From Lachnospiraceae bacterium (GTDB taxonomy: Bacteria; Bacillota; Clostridia; Lachnospirales; Lachnospiraceae), in assembly GCA_900766575.1 (NCBI GenBank), contig CAAFVW010000064.1:1-26190 (forward strand): a stretch of 26,190 nucleotides of DNA. Reading direction: 5' to 3'. The position numbers and the translations under genes are program-made. Shown piece after piece: positions 23,645-26,190 of the stretch. Below the pieces are notes generated by a model. It was not told the origin of the DNA, did not search any database, and saw only the letters and a list, made by a program, of their open reading frames with translations. Each line of letters starts with the position of its first letter. Position 1 is the first letter of the stretch.

Positions 23645-25138
23645 CTATCTTCCGTACAGCTTCGTCATGCTGCGGATCCGCCCTGCAAGCTCCTTTGTAA
23701 AATCTCCGTTCCCCATTCTCCACTTCCAGTTGATTCCCAGTGTGGAAGGAATGTTGATGCGGGCCTCTGATCCCAGTCCGAGGTAATCCTGCATAGGAAT
23801 AATTGCCAGATCCGCTACGCTGGACATTGCCGCCCGGACGAACTCCCAGGGGATCTGTTCTCTGGGGATAGGCTCTCCGTCCGCATTTTTCAGACGCAGA
23901 TAATCATCACAGAGCTTCTTATCCGCTCCTTTCAGTGTATCATACCATCCCATCACCGTATCATTATCATGGGTTCCCGTATATACCACGCAATTATGTG
24001 TATAATTATGCGGCAGATAATCACTTTCCTCACGGGAATCAAATGCAAATTGCAGGATTTTCATACCCGGATAACCGGATTTCTTCACTAATTCTATCAC
24101 AGATGGCGTCAAAAATCCAAGGTCTTCTGCAATAACTTCTTTTTCGCCCAGTTTTTCCTTCATGGTACGGAAAATATCATATCCGGGTCCCTGCTCCCAG
24201 TGACCGTGCTCTGCTGTCGGTTCTCCATATGGAATCGCATAGTAGGCATCAAATCCACGGAAATGATCGATTCGCACCACATCATAGCGTTCAAAGCAGG
24301 CTGCCAGACGCTGCATCCACCACGCATAACCGGTCTCTCTGTGATGTTCCCATTTGTATAACGGATTGCCCCACAGCTGTCCGGTGGCGGAGAAAGCATC
24401 GGGAGGACACCCTGCTACCGCTACCGGCTCACAGTTCTCATCGAACTGGAACAATTCCGGATTCGCCCAGGCATCGGAACTGTCAAATGCCACATAGATG
24501 GGGATATCTCCGATGATCTTGATGCCATTGTCATTGGCATACATTTTTAATTTCTCCCACTGTACCTGGAACAGATACTGCTGGAACTGATAAAATGCGA
24601 TCTCTTTCGCATATTTTCTGCGATATTTGTCCATGGCGGCAGGAGTTCTCAGCTTGATATCCTCTTCCCAGGCTGCCCAGCAGATCCCGCGGAAGCCGTC
24701 CTTGATTGCCATATAGAGTGCATAATCATCCAGCCAATAGGCATTTTTCTGTACAAAATCTCGGAAACCCTCGTCTTCCTCAATATGACTGTTTTTAAAA
24801 GCCTCCTCCAGCAGACGGAAACGGCTCTTGTAGATCTTGCCGTAATCCACGGAATGAATATCTGCACCAAAATCATAAGCATTGCACTGTTCTGCGGTAA
24901 TATAACCTCTCTCCACCAGATCCTCCGGATCGATGAAATAAGGATTCCCTGCAAAGGTGGAGAAGGACTGGTACGGAGAATCTCCATAGCTGGTCGGACC
25001 TAACGGCAGGATCTGCCAATAGGCCTGGCCGGCTTCTTTTAATCTGTCAATGAATTTGTATGCTTCTTTGGAAAAGCAGCCGATTCCGTAGCTGGACGGC
25101 AGACTGCTCACCGGCAGTAAGATTCCACTTTTTCTCAT
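23645..25138 (-). CDS. malQ: 4-alpha-glucanotransferase (GH77, amylomaltase)
   Basis: Cytoplasmic enzyme that transfers alpha-1,4-glucan chains between maltodextrins and releases glucose. The 497 residues fit bacterial amylomaltases of the Thermus type. The N-terminus MRKSGILLPVSSLPSSYGIG and QAYWQILPLGPTSYGDSPYQ are family landmarks. The catalytic residues are Asp291 (nucleophile, VVRIDHFRGF), Glu338 (acid/base, VIAEDLGFL) and Asp391 (THDNDTVMGW), close to Asp293, Glu340 and Asp395 of the Thermus enzyme. The ATG follows GGGAG with 9-nt spacing. It lies 30 nt downstream of the permease gene and 29 nt upstream of the regulator, within one operon. This placement is the main reason to assign the transporter to maltodextrins. 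Confidence 0.96.
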   Translation of the reverse strand: MRKSGILLPVSSLPSSYGIGCFSKEAYKFIDRLKEAGQAYWQILPLGPTSYGDSPYQSFSTFAGNPYFIDPEDLVERGYITAEQCNAYDFGADIHSVDYGKIYKSRFRLLEEAFKNSHIEEDEGFRDFVQKNAYWLDDYALYMAIKDGFRGICWAAWEEDIKLRTPAAMDKYRRKYAKEIAFYQFQQYLFQVQWEKLKMYANDNGIKIIGDIPIYVAFDSSDAWANPELFQFDENCEPVAVAGCPPDAFSATGQLWGNPLYKWEHHRETGYAWWMQRLAACFERYDVVRIDHFRGFDAYYAIPYGEPTAEHGHWEQGPGYDIFRTMKEKLGEKEVIAEDLGFLTPSVIELVKKSGYPGMKILQFAFDSREESDYLPHNYTHNCVVYTGTHDNDTVMGWYDTLKGADKKLCDDYLRLKNADGEPIPREQIPWEFVRAAMSSVADLAIIPMQDYLGLGSEARINIPSTLGINWKWRMGNGDFTKELAGRIRSMTKLYGR

Positions 25139-25168
25139 AACATAAATCTCCCGTTGTAACTTTTTCGT

Positions 25169-26008
25169 TTAACCCTTAACTGCGCCGGCTACCACACCTT
25201 CGATGATGTACTTCTGACAGGTCAGATAGAAGACGATGATAGGGATCACGGACAGTACCAGCAGTGCCATCATGGCACCCAGATCCTTTGCACCGTAAGA
25301 ACCTACCAGGTATTGTACTACAACCGGGATGGTTTTGTAATTGGTGCTCAGGCCGATCACCAGATAAGGTAGCAAATAGTCGTTCCAAATCCACATAGCG
25401 TTCAAAATCGCTACTGTGATAGCTGTCGGCTTCAGGATCGGCATTACGACGCCGAAGAAAGTCTGCAGCGGATTACAGCCGTCGATCATGGCTGCCTCTT
25501 CGATGTCTAACGGAATCGATTTGATAAATCCGCAGAACATAAATACAGACAGACCAGATCCGAAGCCCAGATACAGAAGCACCATTCCGGGAGGGTTATT
25601 TAAGTGAGTCATATTCGCCAGCTTGGACATAGTGAACATAACCATCTGGAAGGGTACGATCATGGAAAATACAAACATGTAATACAGCACGTTGGTCACA
25701 CCGGATTTCACTCTGGTCAGATAGTACGCAGTCATGGAAGTGAACAGAATGATCGCTGCCACGGAAAATACAGTGATAAATGCAGACCATCCGAAGGCTG
25801 TGAAGAAACCTGTTTTTTCAATACCGTTCACATAGTTGGTAAGTCCTGCAAAAGTCTCTGCGGTAGGCAGTGCGAAAGGATTGTTACTGATGAACAGTTT
25901 TCCCTTAAAGGAGTTGATCAGCACGAAGAAAATAGGTGTCAAAAATGCAACCACCAGCACACACAGGATACAAAAAATGATTACATTGGAAGTTTTTTTC
26001 TTAGTCAT
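25169..26008 (-). CDS. malG: CUT1 sugar ABC transporter permease, MalG-type
   Basis: Inner-membrane permease of 279 residues with about six membrane spans (first at 9-30). The EAA loop EEAAMIDGCNPLQTFFGVVMPILKP lies at about residues 190-214. The C-terminal KYIIEGVVAGAVKG is the typical end of MalG-type permeases. Its start codon overlaps the stop of the preceding permease gene by one base (TAATG), indicating coupled translation of the heterodimer. It is followed at once by malQ, so the importer most likely carries maltose and maltodextrins. The binding protein and the ATPase are not in the window. Confidence 0.93.
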   Translation of the reverse strand: MTKKKTSNVIIFCILCVLVVAFLTPIFFVLINSFKGKLFISNNPFALPTAETFAGLTNYVNGIEKTGFFTAFGWSAFITVFSVAAIILFTSMTAYYLTRVKSGVTNVLYYMFVFSMIVPFQMVMFTMSKLANMTHLNNPPGMVLLYLGFGSGLSVFMFCGFIKSIPLDIEEAAMIDGCNPLQTFFGVVMPILKPTAITVAILNAMWIWNDYLLPYLVIGLSTNYKTIPVVVQYLVGSYGAKDLGAMMALLVLSVIPIIVFYLTCQKYIIEGVVAGAVKG

Positions 26009-26190
26009 TATTGTTCTACCTCCTTACGTCTGGTAAGTACCAGCTGTCCCAGGGCAATGACTGCCACAACGATGAAGAACAGTACTGCTTTGGCCTGACC
26101 AACACCTTCAAATCCGCTTCTTCCATAGAAGGTATTGTAGATATCCAGAGCCAGCATAGCTGTCTTTTTGCTGGGTGCTCCAGCCGTCAA
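26008..26190 (-). CDS. malF: CUT1 sugar ABC transporter permease, MalF-type (partial, C-terminal end only)
   Basis: The last 60 residues of a permease enter from the right edge. They end with one membrane span (AVLFFIVVAVIALGQLVLT) and the basic tail RRKEVEQ, the usual end of MalF-type CUT1 permeases. AMLALDIYNTFYGRSGFEGVGQAKA matches the loop before the last span in this family. The stop overlaps the start of the MalG-type gene by one base. The rest of the gene is outside the window. Confidence 0.85.
   Translation of the reverse strand: MTAGAPSKKTAMLALDIYNTFYGRSGFEGVGQAKAVLFFIVVAVIALGQLVLTRRKEVEQ

Noticed and set aside
22635..23786. 383-codon open frame on the plus strand
   Set aside because: Antisense to the LacI-type gene, which has clear family motifs. 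The plus-strand translation is His/Gln-rich and without family features.

Overview
The window looks like the chromosome of an anaerobic, carbohydrate-fermenting Clostridium-type Firmicute, most likely a gut Lachnospiraceae. This is inferred from the strong GGAGG ribosome binding sites, two CUT1 sugar ABC systems with LacI regulators, a cellobiose phosphorylase, a fermentative D-lactate dehydrogenase, and exported proteins with Ser/Thr/Glu/Ala-rich stalks. No species can be named from the sequence alone. I saw no tRNA, rRNA, CRISPR array, insertion sequence or phage gene.

Left block (1-6520): a cello-oligosaccharide locus. On the minus strand run a LacI-type repressor, a sugar-binding lipoprotein and a permease that leaves the window at base 1. 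Divergent on the plus strand is a GH94 cellobiose phosphorylase. The 490-bp gap between them holds promoters for both directions, operator-like inverted repeats and a leader stem-loop. Sugar would enter through the ABC importer and be split by phosphate in the cytoplasm.

Middle block (6498-12714): a minus-strand operon of a CydD/CydC-like heterodimeric ABC exporter followed by a YgbA-family (nitrous oxide-stimulated promoter) Cys-rich protein. A strong promoter precedes it, and its leader holds an 18-bp palindrome inside a terminator-like hairpin. Next come a DUF4163/DUF3298 lipoprotein (minus) and D-lactate dehydrogenase (plus), whose divergent promoters overlap at their -35 boxes.

Giant gene (12773-21517): a 2914-residue secreted pectin-degrading protein on the minus strand. 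It has a signal peptide, an acidic Ser/Thr stalk, a long unassigned beta-rich region, a CE8 pectin methylesterase domain, an FN3-like and a lectin-like module, a PL9 pectate lyase domain, a Ser-Asp-Asn-Asn-Gly repeat linker and a C-terminal LysM wall-binding domain. De-esterification and lyase cleavage of pectin are thus combined in one protein, probably held at the cell wall.

Right block (21808-26190): a minus-strand maltodextrin operon. A MalF-type permease enters at the right edge, followed by a MalG-type permease, 4-alpha-glucanotransferase (MalQ), a LacI-type regulator and a NrdG-like radical-SAM activase. Spacing is 50 nt or less throughout, with a 1-nt overlap between the permeases.

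The most interesting points are the CE8-PL9-LysM architecture with about 830 unassigned residues before the CE8 domain, the cydDC leader, the back-to-back promoters before ldhA, and the stem-loop at the predicted 5' end of the giant mRNA.
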